From contig NZ_CP074126.1 of the NCBI RefSeq assembly GCF_018282095.1, positions 1,312,501-1,376,500 of the forward strand: DNA of 64,000 bases, given 5' to 3'. Below the pieces are notes generated by a model. That model searched no databases. It saw only the letters and a program-made list of their open reading frames with translations, and was not told where the DNA came from. The position numbers and the translations under genes were made by a program. Shown one piece after another: positions 8,366-17,458 of the stretch; position 1 is the stretch's first letter, and the number at the start of each line of letters is the position of its first letter. Source of the DNA: Pseudovibrio brasiliensis. GTDB lineage: Bacteria; Pseudomonadota; Alphaproteobacteria; Rhizobiales; Stappiaceae.

Positions 8366-9232
8366 ATGGGAAGTCTGAAGGGTAAAACGCTGTTCATTAC
8401 CGGCGCGTCTCGTGGAATTGGGCTCGCGATTGGCAAGCGTGCAGCGCAGGACGGTGCGAACATCGTAATCGCCGCAAAAACCGCAGAACCGCATCCAAAA
8501 CTGGAAGGCACGATCTATACAGCCGCCAAAGAGATTGAGGATGCCGGAGGTCAGGCACTCCCGCTCGTGGTTGATGTGCGCAGTGAGGAAAGTGTCGACA
8601 ATGCCATGAAGGCCGCTGCTGAGAAATTCGGTGGCATTGATATCGTGGTGAACAACGCCAGTGCGATCAACCTGACACCAGTTCAGAAGATCGATATGAA
8701 GCGATTTGATCTCATGCATCAGATCAACACCCGCGGCACATTGCTCTGCTCAAAGCTGGCTATTCCTTATCTGAAGGAAGCTGAGAACCCACACATCCTG
8801 ATGCTCTCGCCTCCGCTTGATATGCAGGAAAAATGGTTCAAGAACCACACGCCATACTCCATCGCCAAATACGGCATGAGCCTTGTCGTGTTGGGACTGG
8901 CAGGAGAGCTGCGCTCTAAGAAAATCGGCGTCAACGCACTCTGGCCACGCACCACCATTGCAACCGCTGCGGTTCAGAACCTGTTGGGCGGAGATATGAT
9001 GGTTCAGGCCAGCCGCACACCAGACATTCTGGCAGATGCTGCACACCTGATCTTCACCAAGCCATCCGGCGAAACCACCGGCAACTTCTTCATCGATGAC
9101 ACGCTGCTTGCTGAAAACGGCATGACCGACTTCGATAAGTACCGCGTCAACCCGAAGGTCAACCTGCAACCAGACTTCTTCGTCCCAGACGACAGCGAAG
9201 CTCCAGCTAGCCTCGCAGCAATCGAAGCTTAA
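8366..9232 (+). CDS. Short-chain dehydrogenase/reductase, HSDL2-like
   Basis: NAD(P)-dependent oxidoreductase with a Rossmann fold. The cofactor motif TGASRGIG lies at about residues 12-19, NNAS at about 99-102, and the catalytic tyrosine-lysine pair is in PYSIAKYGM (about 170). The long N-terminal insert after the first beta strand (AAKTAEPHPKLEGTIYTAA) is typical of HSDL2 and related peroxisomal-type SDRs. The SCP2 lipid-binding domain of eukaryotic HSDL2 is absent and the protein stops at 288 residues. Start supported by GGGGGGAAC before ATG. Third gene of the acyl-CoA operon, followed by a terminator; probably oxidises a hydroxy-acyl intermediate, though the substrate is unknown. Confidence 0.9.
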   Translation: MGSLKGKTLFITGASRGIGLAIGKRAAQDGANIVIAAKTAEPHPKLEGTIYTAAKEIEDAGGQALPLVVDVRSEESVDNAMKAAAEKFGGIDIVVNNASAINLTPVQKIDMKRFDLMHQINTRGTLLCSKLAIPYLKEAENPHILMLSPPLDMQEKWFKNHTPYSIAKYGMSLVVLGLAGELRSKKIGVNALWPRTTIATAAVQNLLGGDMMVQASRTPDILADAAHLIFTKPSGETTGNFFIDDTLLAENGMTDFDKYRVNPKVNLQPDFFVPDDSEAPASLAAIEA

Positions 9233-9261
9233 ATCTGATTAAGATGATGAAGGAAAAAATA

Positions 9262-9285
9262 AAAGGCGGGGTAACCCGCCTTTAC
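9262..9285. terminator. Bidirectional terminator between SDR and DnaJ genes
   Basis: Perfect 9-base stem AAAGGCGGG/CCCGCCTTT with a GTAA loop, T-rich on the plus side and followed by TTTTATTTTTT on the minus strand. It serves both converging genes. Confidence 0.9.
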
Positions 9286-9297
9286 TGTATGTTCTGA

Positions 9298-10305
9298 TCA
9301 GTCGAACTCTGGTCCTCGAGCCGTGTAGGGCTTCACTTCTTTCCAGGCGCGCATCAGGTTTTCCAGTTCTTCGTCGGTCTGTTCTGGCAACACAATCTCA
9401 AGTCCAACCAGAAGATCGCCGTGGCCGCCTTCCTTCTTTGGTAGGCCTTTGCCTTTCAGGCGCATGGTTTTACCGCTGCTGGTGTTGGCTGGAATTGTCA
9501 GGTTCACCGCGCCGCTCAGCGTTGGAATGCGAACCTTGCCACCTAGCACAGCTTCATAAAGGGTGAGGGGTACATCCACACGGATATCCGCACCATCTAC
9601 CTTGAACAGCTTATGTGTAGAGATGCGAACTTCCACCAGCGCATCGCCAGCTTGACCGCTCTTGGCAGAGGCAAAGCCCTGACCCTTCAGACGGATCTTG
9701 TCGCCGCTCTGCGTGCCAGCTGGAATTTTCACATTCACAGTCTTGCCGCTTGGCAGCTTTACCTGAACTTTGCCGTGGTTAGCCAGATCTTCAAGCGTCA
9801 CACGGGCGATTAGATTGGCATCGGCACCCTTGGTCGGGCCTTGATGGAAGTGAGATTCTCCACTACCACCTGCGCTGCGGCGCTTTCCACCGCCAAAGCC
9901 GCCGAGGATGTCGTTGAGAATATCATCAAAGCCGCCAGCGTCCTGCGGACCGCCGCCGCCCTGACCATCGCCAAAGCCTTGTTCAAAGCGGAAGCCGCCT
10001 CGACGTCCTGCATTGCGGAAACCAGAGAAGCCTTCAAAGCCGCCAGCACCGCCACCTGGACCGCCATAAAACTTAGGCTTACCTTCAGCGTCGATCTCAC
10101 CACGATCAAACTGACCGCGTTTGTCTTTGTCGCCCAAAATCTCATAGGCCAGGTTCGCTTCTGAAAAGCGCTCCTTGGCTTTTGGATCATCTGCATTCTG
10201 GTCTGGGTGGTATTGCTTGGCCAGCTTGCGAAACGCTTTCTTGATCTCTGCCTCACTGGCATTTTTGCTAACACCAAGAACAGAATAGGGATCTCTCATC
10301 GTCAT
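9298..10305 (-). CDS. DnaJ C-terminal domain protein, CbpA-like co-chaperone
   Basis: Hsp40 that stimulates the ATPase of DnaK and presents clients to it. The J domain occupies residues 5-70 ([21 protein letters not shown], with the essential HPD in YHPDQN). A Gly/Phe-rich stretch follows (about 85-165), then two substrate-binding beta-barrel domains with [18 protein letters not shown] and [18 protein letters not shown]. There is no CXXCXGXG zinc finger, so it is a class B protein like CbpA rather than DnaJ itself. At 335 residues the length is normal. The second ATG (MRDPYSVLG) is an equally good start. Probably monocistronic. Confidence 0.93.
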   Translation of the reverse strand: MTMRDPYSVLGVSKNASEAEIKKAFRKLAKQYHPDQNADDPKAKERFSEANLAYEILGDKDKRGQFDRGEIDAEGKPKFYGGPGGGAGGFEGFSGFRNAGRRGGFRFEQGFGDGQGGGGPQDAGGFDDILNDILGGFGGGKRRSAGGSGESHFHQGPTKGADANLIARVTLEDLANHGKVQVKLPSGKTVNVKIPAGTQSGDKIRLKGQGFASAKSGQAGDALVEVRISTHKLFKVDGADIRVDVPLTLYEAVLGGKVRIPTLSGAVNLTIPANTSSGKTMRLKGKGLPKKEGGHGDLLVGLEIVLPEQTDEELENLMRAWKEVKPYTARGPEFD

Positions 10306-10471
10306 CCATCAAATAGAAATTGGGGCAGTTTACAACTCACCCATTACATAACCATGCAACTGAAAACACGCAAGCCGCCGAAACCGAACTTAGCTAATCA
10401 GAAGTGAGTATTTCAGCGCTTTTAATGTGTTGGCTTACATCACGTTTTGCAAAGCTTAGGTGAGGAGCACG

Positions 10472-10960
10472 TTATTGGGCAGGAGCTGCGTCAACCTGGA
10501 ACGGAGCCAACTGGACAATCTTCATTTTGTGATTGGTGTCCGGGCAGCTGCGGCCCTGATAAGCGCGTACACCACCAACAGTGTTTGCACTGGTCACAAA
10601 ATCAGTGCAACCGGCGATGCTTCCGGTCTTATCAACAGACATTAGGGAAGTAATTGTGCCGCTGTTACCGCTGACCGGATTGGTCCAGGCCATAGGCGCA
10701 AAACTACGGTCATCTTTTCCACCCTCATTCAGAGCTTCCTCGATGGTATCCGTAATAACCGTACGGTCTGTGCGGTGGATTTCGCTATCCGCGACCTTTT
10801 GCTTGGTATCAACCGTCTCAGTCAGGTTGAGAGGTTCTTGATACTCACTGTTATTCACCGATATGGACATCTGAGTGCAGGCAGGAAGCAACAGCAAGAT
10901 CGCAGCCGAGACAAAACACGACTGGCGTAAACGGGTTTTCTTGCTATACAAAACTGCCAT
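10472..10960 (-). CDS. Lipoprotein, 17-kDa surface-antigen (RT0821/Lpp0805) type
   Basis: A 162-residue protein with a basic N-terminus, a hydrophobic segment and the lipobox LLPAC (Cys about residue 28), so predicted to be lipidated in the envelope. The C-terminal part contains APMAWTNPVSGNSGTI, matching the W-N-x-x-(S/T)-G-x-x-G pattern of rickettsial 17-kDa surface antigens, and two cysteines (CTDF, SCPD) that could pair. Domain assignment is from memory and moderately sure. Function is unknown; such proteins are usually outer-membrane structural lipoproteins. Divergent from pdxH across 87 bases. Confidence 0.7.
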   Translation of the reverse strand: MAVLYSKKTRLRQSCFVSAAILLLLPACTQMSISVNNSEYQEPLNLTETVDTKQKVADSEIHRTDRTVITDTIEEALNEGGKDDRSFAPMAWTNPVSGNSGTITSLMSVDKTGSIAGCTDFVTSANTVGGVRAYQGRSCPDTNHKMKIVQLAPFQVDAAPAQ

Positions 10961-11047
10961 ATTACTACTAGAGCCTCAGGTTGAAGCCGCTGCTTTTTCG
11001 AGTTCCGGTTCATCCACAGTGTGAGGATCCTAAAGGGACTATTAACT

Positions 11048-11686
11048 ATGAATGGTGACATCCAAAATCTGGAAGAAAAGTTTACAAATAGTTACTCCGA
11101 AAGCGTAGAGGTTCCTTTTCAACTATTTGGCGACTGGTTGGCCCTTGCCGAAAAGAGCGAGCCTAATGATCCTAATGCCATGTCAGTTGCGACTGTAGAT
11201 GAGAATGGCATGCCTAATGTACGGATGTTACTCCTTAAAGGTTACAGTCCACAGGGATTTGTATTTTATACAAACTTTGAAAGCACAAAAGGTCGGGAAA
11301 TTCTTGCTCACCCTAAAGTAGCTCTATGTTTTCACTGGAAAAGTCTGCGCAGACAAGTTCGTGTACGCGGCAATGTTATCCACGTAACTAATGAACAGGC
11401 AGACGAATACTATAACTCACGGCCACGAAAAAGCCGCATTGGTGCGTGGGCGTCCAAACAGTCCCGCCCTCTGGAGAGCCGTTTTGCGCTCGAAAAAGAG
11501 GTCGCCAAGTACGCTGCCAAGTATGCTGTCGGTGATATTCCGCGTCCCGAATACTGGAGCGGTTGCATTTTGCAACCATTGGAAATCGAGTTCTGGCACG
11601 ACCGCGCGTTCCGTTTGCATGATCGGTTTGTCTTCAAAAGAGACAGCGCAGACGCCGAATGGAACAAGGTCCGCCTGTATCCTTAA
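11048..11686 (+). CDS. pdxH: Pyridoxamine 5'-phosphate oxidase
   Basis: FMN enzyme that oxidises pyridoxine or pyridoxamine 5'-phosphate to pyridoxal 5'-phosphate. Family blocks visible in order: [25 protein letters not shown], then [49 protein letters not shown] and the C-terminal [10 protein letters not shown] ending in RLYP, the conserved terminus. The 212-residue length from the second in-frame start is normal. That ATG follows AAAGGGA by about nine bases; a GTG at 11021 would add nine residues without a better ribosome site. Followed directly by a terminator, so probably monocistronic. Confidence 0.96.
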   Translation: MNGDIQNLEEKFTNSYSESVEVPFQLFGDWLALAEKSEPNDPNAMSVATVDENGMPNVRMLLLKGYSPQGFVFYTNFESTKGREILAHPKVALCFHWKSLRRQVRVRGNVIHVTNEQADEYYNSRPRKSRIGAWASKQSRPLESRFALEKEVAKYAAKYAVGDIPRPEYWSGCILQPLEIEFWHDRAFRLHDRFVFKRDSADAEWNKVRLYP

Positions 11687-11708
11687 TACATGCTGATTTG
11701 ATCTGGAG

Positions 11709-11740
11709 ACGCACCACACAGCTGGTGCGTTTCTTGTTTG
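11709..11740 (+). terminator. pdxH terminator
   Basis: Perfect 8-base stem ACGCACCA/TGGTGCGT with a CACAGC loop, followed by TTCTTGTTT. Confidence 0.75.
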
Positions 11741-11853
11741 TAGAGGTCTCTCAGGCGTCCTTTGGACGTTGGATGTTCGGAGGGGGAGGGCTGTAGGTGC
11801 ACTGCACCAAAAAAAGTAGCTCGTGGCCTGAAACTGAACGATAGGCAAAAATT

Positions 11854-11887
11854 AAGGCGGCTCGCAATCCTGCGGGTCGCCTTCTTT
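11854..11887 (-). terminator. Hairpin terminator downstream of the 56-residue small gene
   Basis: Stem AAGGCG...CGCCTT extended by CGCA/TGCG around an ATCC loop with mismatches. On the minus strand it runs into TTAATTTTTG; on the plus strand into TTCTTT. It could serve either direction. Confidence 0.6.
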
Positions 11888-12054
11888 AAGCAGATGACTG
11901 AATGTTGGTTAGATCATTAAGTCTCTTTGAAGCCATGCCGTACGAGGTCATGACTATGGGATGCAGCTGTTGCCAATGTGATTGGAATACATAATCAATC
12001 AATGTGCTTCGCATAAAACGGAAGCCGAATGCCTGATCTGCACCCCCTGACGCA

Positions 12055-12225
12055 TCAGTCAGTCGGAAGAGGATATTCTTCCTGAACCTTTGGCTGATAA
12101 GACTCTTTCTGCTTACCTGAACAGCAGTTTGCAGCGTTGACAGCCTGAATGCCGACTGGACGGTAAAGCTTGTCCAAGTCAGGTTTTACGTTTTTGTTTT
12201 GTTGCTCAGTGGTTCCGAAGGCCAT
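12055..12225 (-). CDS. Small protein of 56 residues, function unknown
   Basis: A complete minus-strand reading frame begins ATGGCCTTCGGAACC behind AAGGGGA, eight to nine bases upstream, and ends TGA. The protein starts MAFGTTEQQNKN, continues PDLDKLYRPVGIQAVNAANC, and ends in EEYPLPTD. It is hydrophilic, has an adjacent cysteine pair (NCCSG, about residues 34-38) and no signal peptide or membrane segment. Codon choice looks like neighbouring genes (many GAC, CAG, GTC, ACC). A hairpin able to terminate it lies 170 bases downstream. I do not recognise the family. The good ribosome site and coherent composition argue that it is real. Confidence 0.6.
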   Translation of the reverse strand: MAFGTTEQQNKNVKPDLDKLYRPVGIQAVNAANCCSGKQKESYQPKVQEEYPLPTD

Positions 12226-12483
12226 TTTAGTCCGTCCCCTTGGGACAAGTTGTGTTGCAGAAATTGCGATGCTTACCCGGAATGAGTAGCCGGATAACCC
12301 GATATAAGCGTCAGCTCATATGCAGGAGTGATACTCAAATCGGGCATGAATATGTTAGCGCCAAAAAAACTAAAAAAGCCAATCTAATTTAGAGGGGGGA
12401 ATTTCCCAATAATCTCAGCAATTTGAATGCATGAAACATGCCGTTAACTATTTGCCTGAGATGTATTCTTGAAATTTGCTATA

Positions 12484-12499
12484 TTATCCAAAAGGATAA
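12484..12499. repeat. Perfect inverted repeat TTATCC-AAAA-GGATAA
   Basis: Six-base perfect arms around AAAA in an AT-rich region about 300 bases before the HAD phosphatase gene. It could be an operator; there is no direct support for a function. Confidence 0.3.
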
Positions 12500-12785
12500 G
12501 GTTTTGGGTTGTGAGTTGATTAAAATTATCGCCACTAAACCATTAATGTATCAGGCCATTTTGGGTGACATTTGGCCGCAATTTCCCCGAATACGAAACT
12601 GACAAAAAACTGTGTATTTATTGTGCGACTAAGCTTGTGGCCGATTGATTAGCGCCGTTCATAGTGATTGGTGCTCGTAATACTCTGTATAAGTGCGTAG
12701 ATTGAGCCGCTTGCAAATAACACTTCTGTTCAGGCCAGGCCTGAAGACGGTCTCCCATAAAAGCCGTCAACTGCGCTAAAGGAAA

Positions 12786-13517
12786 ATGACAATGAACGTG
12801 CGCGCCGTTTTGTTTGATCGCGATGGAACCCTGATTGATTTCAATAAGACATGGGGCACCGTGCTCCAGCATGTTCTGATGGATCTTGCGGACGGGGACG
12901 TAAAACTGGCAACCGAGCTTGGCCATCTCGTAAAGTTTGATTACGCCAGCTGTGCCTGCGAGCCGGGCAGTCCGATCCTGACCAATCCGCCAAGCGGTTA
13001 CAGCGAGCCATGGGCCAACCATCTTGGCGTTGGGTTCAACCGCGCATTTCTGGATCGGATCGAAGACCTCATTCTGGAACACGCTGCTGAATGCGTTGCA
13101 GCATTTGATGACACCACTTCTTCCATCAAAGCATTGGCCGCAGCCGGTTTGCCAATCGGTCTGGCAACCAACGGCACCGAAGCCAGCGCGGTCGCCCAGC
13201 TTAAGCGTCTGGGCATCTTCGACTACTTCACCTTCGTCGTTGGCTACGATAGCGGCCATGGTGAAAAGCCGGAGCCGGGTCAGCTGTTTGGCTTTGCAGA
13301 ACATACCGGCATTGAGCCACAGCACATTGCCATGGTGGGGGACAGCCTGCACGACATGCACGCCGCTCAGAACGCAGGCATGCTGCGCGTTGCCGTCACC
13401 ACGGGCGCTCTGACCGCTGAAGAGCTGAAAGACCACTGCGACCATCTGCTGGACAGCCTGACAGATCTTGTGAACCTCGTTGGCCTCAAGCCAGCAGGTG
13501 AGGGCGCAGCAGCCTGA
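12786..13517 (+). CDS. HAD-superfamily phosphatase, phosphoglycolate-phosphatase-like
   Basis: Cytoplasmic HAD hydrolase of 243 residues. Motif I FDRDGT carries the nucleophile Asp (about residue 11), motif II is GLATNG (about 124-129), the motif III lysine lies in EKPEPG (about 160) and motif IV in MVGDSLHDMHAAQNAG (about 182-197). The helical cap between motifs I and II places it in subfamily I with Gph and beta-phosphoglucomutase-like enzymes; the substrate cannot be read from sequence. The ATG six bases downstream (MNVRAVLF) sits better behind AAAGGA and may be the true start. No close operon partner. Confidence 0.85.
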   Translation: MTMNVRAVLFDRDGTLIDFNKTWGTVLQHVLMDLADGDVKLATELGHLVKFDYASCACEPGSPILTNPPSGYSEPWANHLGVGFNRAFLDRIEDLILEHAAECVAAFDDTTSSIKALAAAGLPIGLATNGTEASAVAQLKRLGIFDYFTFVVGYDSGHGEKPEPGQLFGFAEHTGIEPQHIAMVGDSLHDMHAAQNAGMLRVAVTTGALTAEELKDHCDHLLDSLTDLVNLVGLKPAGEGAAA

Positions 13518-13705
13518 TCCGTGAGTTTGATCGCGGCGGGCCACCCGTCGCGGTCCTCACAGAAGCTGCGCGAAAATAATAAAGGCATTCAACCCTCGGT
13601 AATTCTGGACTGCTATAATCTGGTATCGCGAAGTAAAGAGCTGTAACCTGCCTGACGAACGGGTAAGTTAAACTCTGAGCTGCAGATCGAAGAGAGTGGG
13701 ATAGA

Positions 13706-14638
13706 ATGACACTGCAACTGCCTTTAAGACATTCTCGCACTGCCATGCGCAGCCGTCGCATCGGCGCTATTGCGATCCCGTTTCTCATTCTTTCTGTTGC
13801 TGGCCATTATTTCGAGCTGTTTAACACAGAAGTACTGCTCGTCCTCTTCGTCATCGGCTTCTTCATGGGGGCAACAGCCATCGTGTTGGCAGCCATGGCT
13901 GTCGTTGATCTCTGGAATAATGGCGGCAAAGGCTTCGGCAACAGTTTCCTTGGCACCTTTTACGGCTCAATTGTCCTGACGCCGCTGTTCATCGCAACGC
14001 TTGGACTTTACATGTTCCCTCCGCTCAATGATGTGTCGACAGACATGGACGAGCCGCCCGCATTGGTGGCCGGTGATCGCATTGATGATGAGATTGAGCA
14101 GGATAAGCAGCTGATGCAAAAGGCCAGCTATCCGGATATCGTTCCCCGCCGTTTCCGTTTGCCACCACCAGAGCTGCACAGCGCCGTCTCCAGCGTGGCC
14201 TCCAGCATGGGCTGGAAAACCGTCTATGAACTGCCAGCAGGTTTCCCGGATGAGCCAACCTATCTGCTCATGGAAGCACGCATGCCGTACTTCTCTTTGA
14301 AGGATGATGTAGCAATCCGCATTCAACCAGACCGTGTCGGTACGCTGCTGGATATCCGCTCCGCTTCCCGCTTCGGCAGTCATGATTTCGGCACCAACGC
14401 CCGCCGGATCAGAGGTTTTCTAGCAAGTCTGGATAAAGTCCTGCTGCAAAACTACGGCATCACAGCGCGGGTAGAAGAGCCGGAATTGGTAGTGCAGGAA
14501 GACATAGAGTTGGACGAGCCACAAATCACAGAACGTGCGCCGCTTCTGGAAGTTCCGCTGGAACTGCCACCTTCCATTGCATCCATGTTGAAAGAACGTG
14601 GCTCCGCACCAATCCCAGCTCAAAAACCAGCGCAGTAA
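13706..14638 (+). CDS. Membrane protein with DUF1499 domain
   Basis: A 310-residue protein with an N-terminal membrane region of three hydrophobic segments (about residues 20-38, 42-68 and 84-105). A soluble domain follows, starting FPPLNDVSTDMDEPP and containing IRIQPDRVGTLLDIRS and SRFGSHDFGTNARRIRGFL. The pattern of R-I, G, D-x-R-S-x-S-R-x-G-x-x-D-x-G-x-N-A-x-R-I is the DUF1499 signature. The C-terminal ~60 residues are acidic and proline-rich. Function is unknown. No operon partner is apparent: the preceding gene ends 188 bases upstream. Confidence 0.75.
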   Translation: MTLQLPLRHSRTAMRSRRIGAIAIPFLILSVAGHYFELFNTEVLLVLFVIGFFMGATAIVLAAMAVVDLWNNGGKGFGNSFLGTFYGSIVLTPLFIATLGLYMFPPLNDVSTDMDEPPALVAGDRIDDEIEQDKQLMQKASYPDIVPRRFRLPPPELHSAVSSVASSMGWKTVYELPAGFPDEPTYLLMEARMPYFSLKDDVAIRIQPDRVGTLLDIRSASRFGSHDFGTNARRIRGFLASLDKVLLQNYGITARVEEPELVVQEDIELDEPQITERAPLLEVPLELPPSIASMLKERGSAPIPAQKPAQ

Positions 14639-14943
14639 GCTGATCCTCAGCACTGGGATAGCCCAAACTGCTCGCATTTCGTGATTTGCTTGAGAAAGTA
14701 GCCCCAGAAACAACATAACCAGCGCCGGGGAAGCACTGGTTATGAAAGCTTGCGTGAACAACGAGTACCGCTTTAAGGCTATCGCGAAACTCGAAGAGTT
14801 CTTAAAGCCGGGGAAGCCGTCGAACTCTGTGAATCTAATATGACTCATTTAATAGCATATGTGTGTGATTATTGTCACGCACGCACAAAAAAATACGCCC
14901 GGAAACGGGCGTATCTTTGATAACTCAAATTATCGCTTTGAAA
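14639..14943. other. Gap between the DUF1499 gene and patB
   Basis: Holds a hairpin ATAACCAG/CTGGTTAT (about 14715-14746) and the patB terminator (14893-14914). No gene seen. Confidence 0.5.
14886..14914 (-). terminator. Terminator of the MBL-patB transcript
   Basis: Perfect 9-base stem ATACGCCCG/CGGGCGTAT with a four-base loop. On the minus strand it is followed by seven T residues; about 30 bases past the patB stop. Confidence 0.9.
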
Positions 14944-16137
14944 TCAGGCGTTTGCCTGCATGCGAAGATCTGCAAAAACATCTTCCAGACGTTCGATTGC
15001 TTCTTCAACTGTCGATTTTGGACAGGCCAGATTGAATCGCAGAAAAGTTTCGCCGCCTTTTCCAAATGTGCTGCCGATGTTGACCGCAATCTTCGCTTGC
15101 TTCTGGATTCGCGATACGATCTCATCAAACGGCAGGTCCACATCCTTGAAATCAACCCACTGTAGATAGGTGCTCGCCATGCGCATCACTTTAGCGCCCG
15201 GAATGGCAGCTTCCAGCCCTTCAATCAGCAACTCCTGATTGGCCGCAATGTAATCGCAAGCCTCTGAAAGCCACTCATCGCCATGGTTGTAAGCCTCAGT
15301 CGTGGCCTGTGAGCCAAGCGGGGTGGCGTGAACTCCACAAGCTGTAAAGACCTTGCGGATTTTATCACGCAGCTCTTTGTTGCTGATGATGCATGCAGCT
15401 GTTGCAAAGCCGGCCAGATTGAAGGTCTTAGAGGCAGATGTGAATGTAATCGTCCGCTCTGCAATTGCCTCAGACAAGGTGGATGTCACAACGTGCTTGG
15501 ACCCATCCAGAATGAGATCGTGGTGGATCTCGTCGGAGATGATCAGGATGTTGTGCTCAAGGCAGAACTCACAGATGCGGGTTAGCTCTTCAGCCGTCCA
15601 GACACGACCACCCGGGTTGTGAGGGCTACACAGCAGCAGGATCTTTGTGCGCTCGTCAATCTGGTCCTTCAGATTGTCGAAGTCCATGTAATAAGCACCA
15701 TCACGCTCAATCAGCTGGCTCTCAACAAGGCGACGATTGTTGTCGCGCACGGCGCGGCCAAACGCGTGGTAAACCGGTGAGAACACCAGCACGCCATCGC
15801 CTTCTTCCGAAAACGCCTGAATAGCCATGGAATAACCAGCCACAACGCCCGGCACGGTGGTGATCCAGTCTGCAGAAACGTCAAACTGATGGCGACGCTT
15901 CATCCAGGAGATGATGGCCTCTTTATAAGGCACGTCATTGCCATAATAACCGTTGATCCCGTGCTCAGCAGCACGCGCAACCATATCGTTCACGGCCTGA
16001 GGCGGACGGAAATCCATATCCGCAACCCACATAGGCAAACCGTCATCGCTGCTGATGCCGTAGCGACTTTCCATCTCATCCCATTTCAGAGAATGAGTGT
16101 TTCTGCGATCGATCTTCTTATCAAAAATACTGGTCAT
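14944..16137 (-). CDS. patB: PatB/MalY-type aminotransferase, putative C-S beta-lyase
   Basis: Fold-type I PLP enzyme of the MalY/PatB family, which cleaves cystathionine or other cysteine conjugates to a thiol, pyruvate and ammonia. 397 residues, normal length. Visible are the family N-terminus IDRRNTHSLKWD, the substrate region GLPMWVADMDF, LLLCSPHNPGGRVW, SDEIHHDLIL (PLP-contacting Asp) and the Schiff-base lysine in SASKTFNLAGFATA. It lies 62 bases after the MBL-fold hydrolase gene and ends before a strong terminator. A pure transaminase role cannot be excluded. Confidence 0.92.
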   Translation of the reverse strand: MTSIFDKKIDRRNTHSLKWDEMESRYGISSDDGLPMWVADMDFRPPQAVNDMVARAAEHGINGYYGNDVPYKEAIISWMKRRHQFDVSADWITTVPGVVAGYSMAIQAFSEEGDGVLVFSPVYHAFGRAVRDNNRRLVESQLIERDGAYYMDFDNLKDQIDERTKILLLCSPHNPGGRVWTAEELTRICEFCLEHNILIISDEIHHDLILDGSKHVVTSTLSEAIAERTITFTSASKTFNLAGFATAACIISNKELRDKIRKVFTACGVHATPLGSQATTEAYNHGDEWLSEACDYIAANQELLIEGLEAAIPGAKVMRMASTYLQWVDFKDVDLPFDEIVSRIQKQAKIAVNIGSTFGKGGETFLRFNLACPKSTVEEAIERLEDVFADLRMQANA

Positions 16138-16199
16138 TACGTCTCGAAAAGTTGGAGAGATCGGTTTCTCTGGGGTGTCGTGACAGCGTGTAGGCCTGG

Positions 16200-17117
16200 C
16201 TATGCCGTCTCACGCAGCGTGAATTTTGCGGAGAGTGTAACCTTACCATTGCACAAGACAACCCCTTGCGCGATGAGATCATCCAGTTGTGCAAGTACAT
16301 TGAGCGCCGCGGCGCCATGCAGCTTTGGGTCCACGTCTGTGTAGATGGCTTTCACCATGGTCATGACGTCATCATCCCCGGCGCGCAGGCGCTCCATAAT
16401 AGCGTCAGAGCGCATCTGGCGATGCTGTTTCAGCTGGGCAAGAAATACTTTCGGGTTGTTCACTTCACCACCGTGAGATGGGAAGTAACGGGTCTCGCCA
16501 CGTGCCATCAGCTTGTCCAGAGACTTCATATAAGCGTTCATGGAGCCATCTGGCGGCGCCACAATGGTCGTGGACCAGGCCATCACGTGATCCCCTGGCA
16601 GCATCACACCGTGGTCGGGCAGGGCAAAAGACAGGTGATTCTCGGTATGCCCCGGGGTCGCAACCACCTCAATCACAACACCATCAACAGAGATTTTGGC
16701 CCCATCTTCCAGCTCTTCATCGGGTGCAAAGTCCTTTTGGGAGCTCGCATCCATCGGAGTTTCATCCATGTCCTCGAAGGAAACTGCGCGTCTGTGCGGG
16801 CCGCAGCCCATCACGGGTGCACCGGTCTTTTCCTTTAAAGGGCCAGCAAGAGGGGAGTGGTCCACGTGCGTATGGCTCACAAGAATGGCCTTCACGGGAC
16901 GACCATCAATCGCCGTCATCAGAGCGTCTAGATGCTCTAGGTCCATCGGACCCGGATCAATGACAACAACCTCGTTTTTGCCAACGATAAACGTGTTAGT
17001 GCCTGCAAACGTTAGGGCACTCGGGTTATTGCAGGTCAGCCGCGCCAGCTCGTCGGTGATTGCAACAAGCTTGCCGTGTTGTGCATCAAACTCGCGATTG
17101 AAGTCCATCTTGCTCAT
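16200..17117 (-). CDS. Metallo-beta-lactamase-fold hydrolase with C-terminal winged helix
   Basis: A 305-residue MBL-fold protein. Metal-binding motif LVSHTHVDHSPLAGPLK (H-x-H-x-D-H), further histidine ligands in TPGHTENHL, and an Asp in MLPGDHVMAW. The N-terminus NTFIVGKNEVVVIDPGPMDLEHL is typical of the glyoxalase II/LACTB2-like branch. The final ~80 residues (LKQHRQMRSDAIMERLRAG onward) resemble the winged-helix tail found in LACTB2-like proteins. The substrate is unknown; nuclease and thioesterase activities both occur in the group. Strong GGGAGGGACC before ATG. First gene of a two-gene unit with patB. Confidence 0.88.
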   Translation of the reverse strand: MSKMDFNREFDAQHGKLVAITDELARLTCNNPSALTFAGTNTFIVGKNEVVVIDPGPMDLEHLDALMTAIDGRPVKAILVSHTHVDHSPLAGPLKEKTGAPVMGCGPHRRAVSFEDMDETPMDASSQKDFAPDEELEDGAKISVDGVVIEVVATPGHTENHLSFALPDHGVMLPGDHVMAWSTTIVAPPDGSMNAYMKSLDKLMARGETRYFPSHGGEVNNPKVFLAQLKQHRQMRSDAIMERLRAGDDDVMTMVKAIYTDVDPKLHGAAALNVLAQLDDLIAQGVVLCNGKVTLSAKFTLRETA

Positions 17118-17458
17118 CTCAGGTCCCTCCCATTGCTCCTATAAATAAGCCTTTGGCAAATAAGAGGCAATGGCAACTAGGCCTGATTGATGGTCGACTT
17201 TCTGCTCACTTCAAACGCTCCATGAGAATGGCAGCAAAACAACAAATTTCGGAAAGCTCCATTTTTTTATTGCTATTAAGAATGAGTTGCAACTAGACTG
17301 GGTGAAGAAACAGGATACCTGCGGAAGATCTGGTGGTATCTATATTTTAAAGAGCTCAGGGCGAAGATGTTGGCCAAGGACAAAGCGGCCAGATCGGAGA
17401 ACTGCAAAAGATGAAGAGCCGGTACGTTTGCTCAAGTCGTTTTAGAAAGTTGGACTTT

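Larger units (their letters stand above)
11741..12785. other. Long intergenic stretch between pdxH and the HAD phosphatase
   Basis: Mostly AT-rich and without large genes. It holds a 56-codon minus-strand gene (12055-12225), the hairpin 11854-11883 that can terminate it, and a perfect inverted repeat (12484-12499). In 11888-12054 and 12500-12785 I see nothing definite beyond the start region of the phosphatase. Confidence 0.55.

Noticed and set aside
5723-9232. DMSP demethylation/cleavage operon (dmdC-dmdD)
   Set aside because: The dehydrogenase is DmdC-like only at family level, the crotonase has isomerase-type residues, and dmdA/dmdB are not in the window.
12618-13544. Open minus-strand frame of about 308 codons opposite the HAD phosphatase
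   Set aside because: It lies wholly against a gene with clear HAD motifs, and its translation is rich in Cys, Trp and His with no family signature; a mirror of codon bias.
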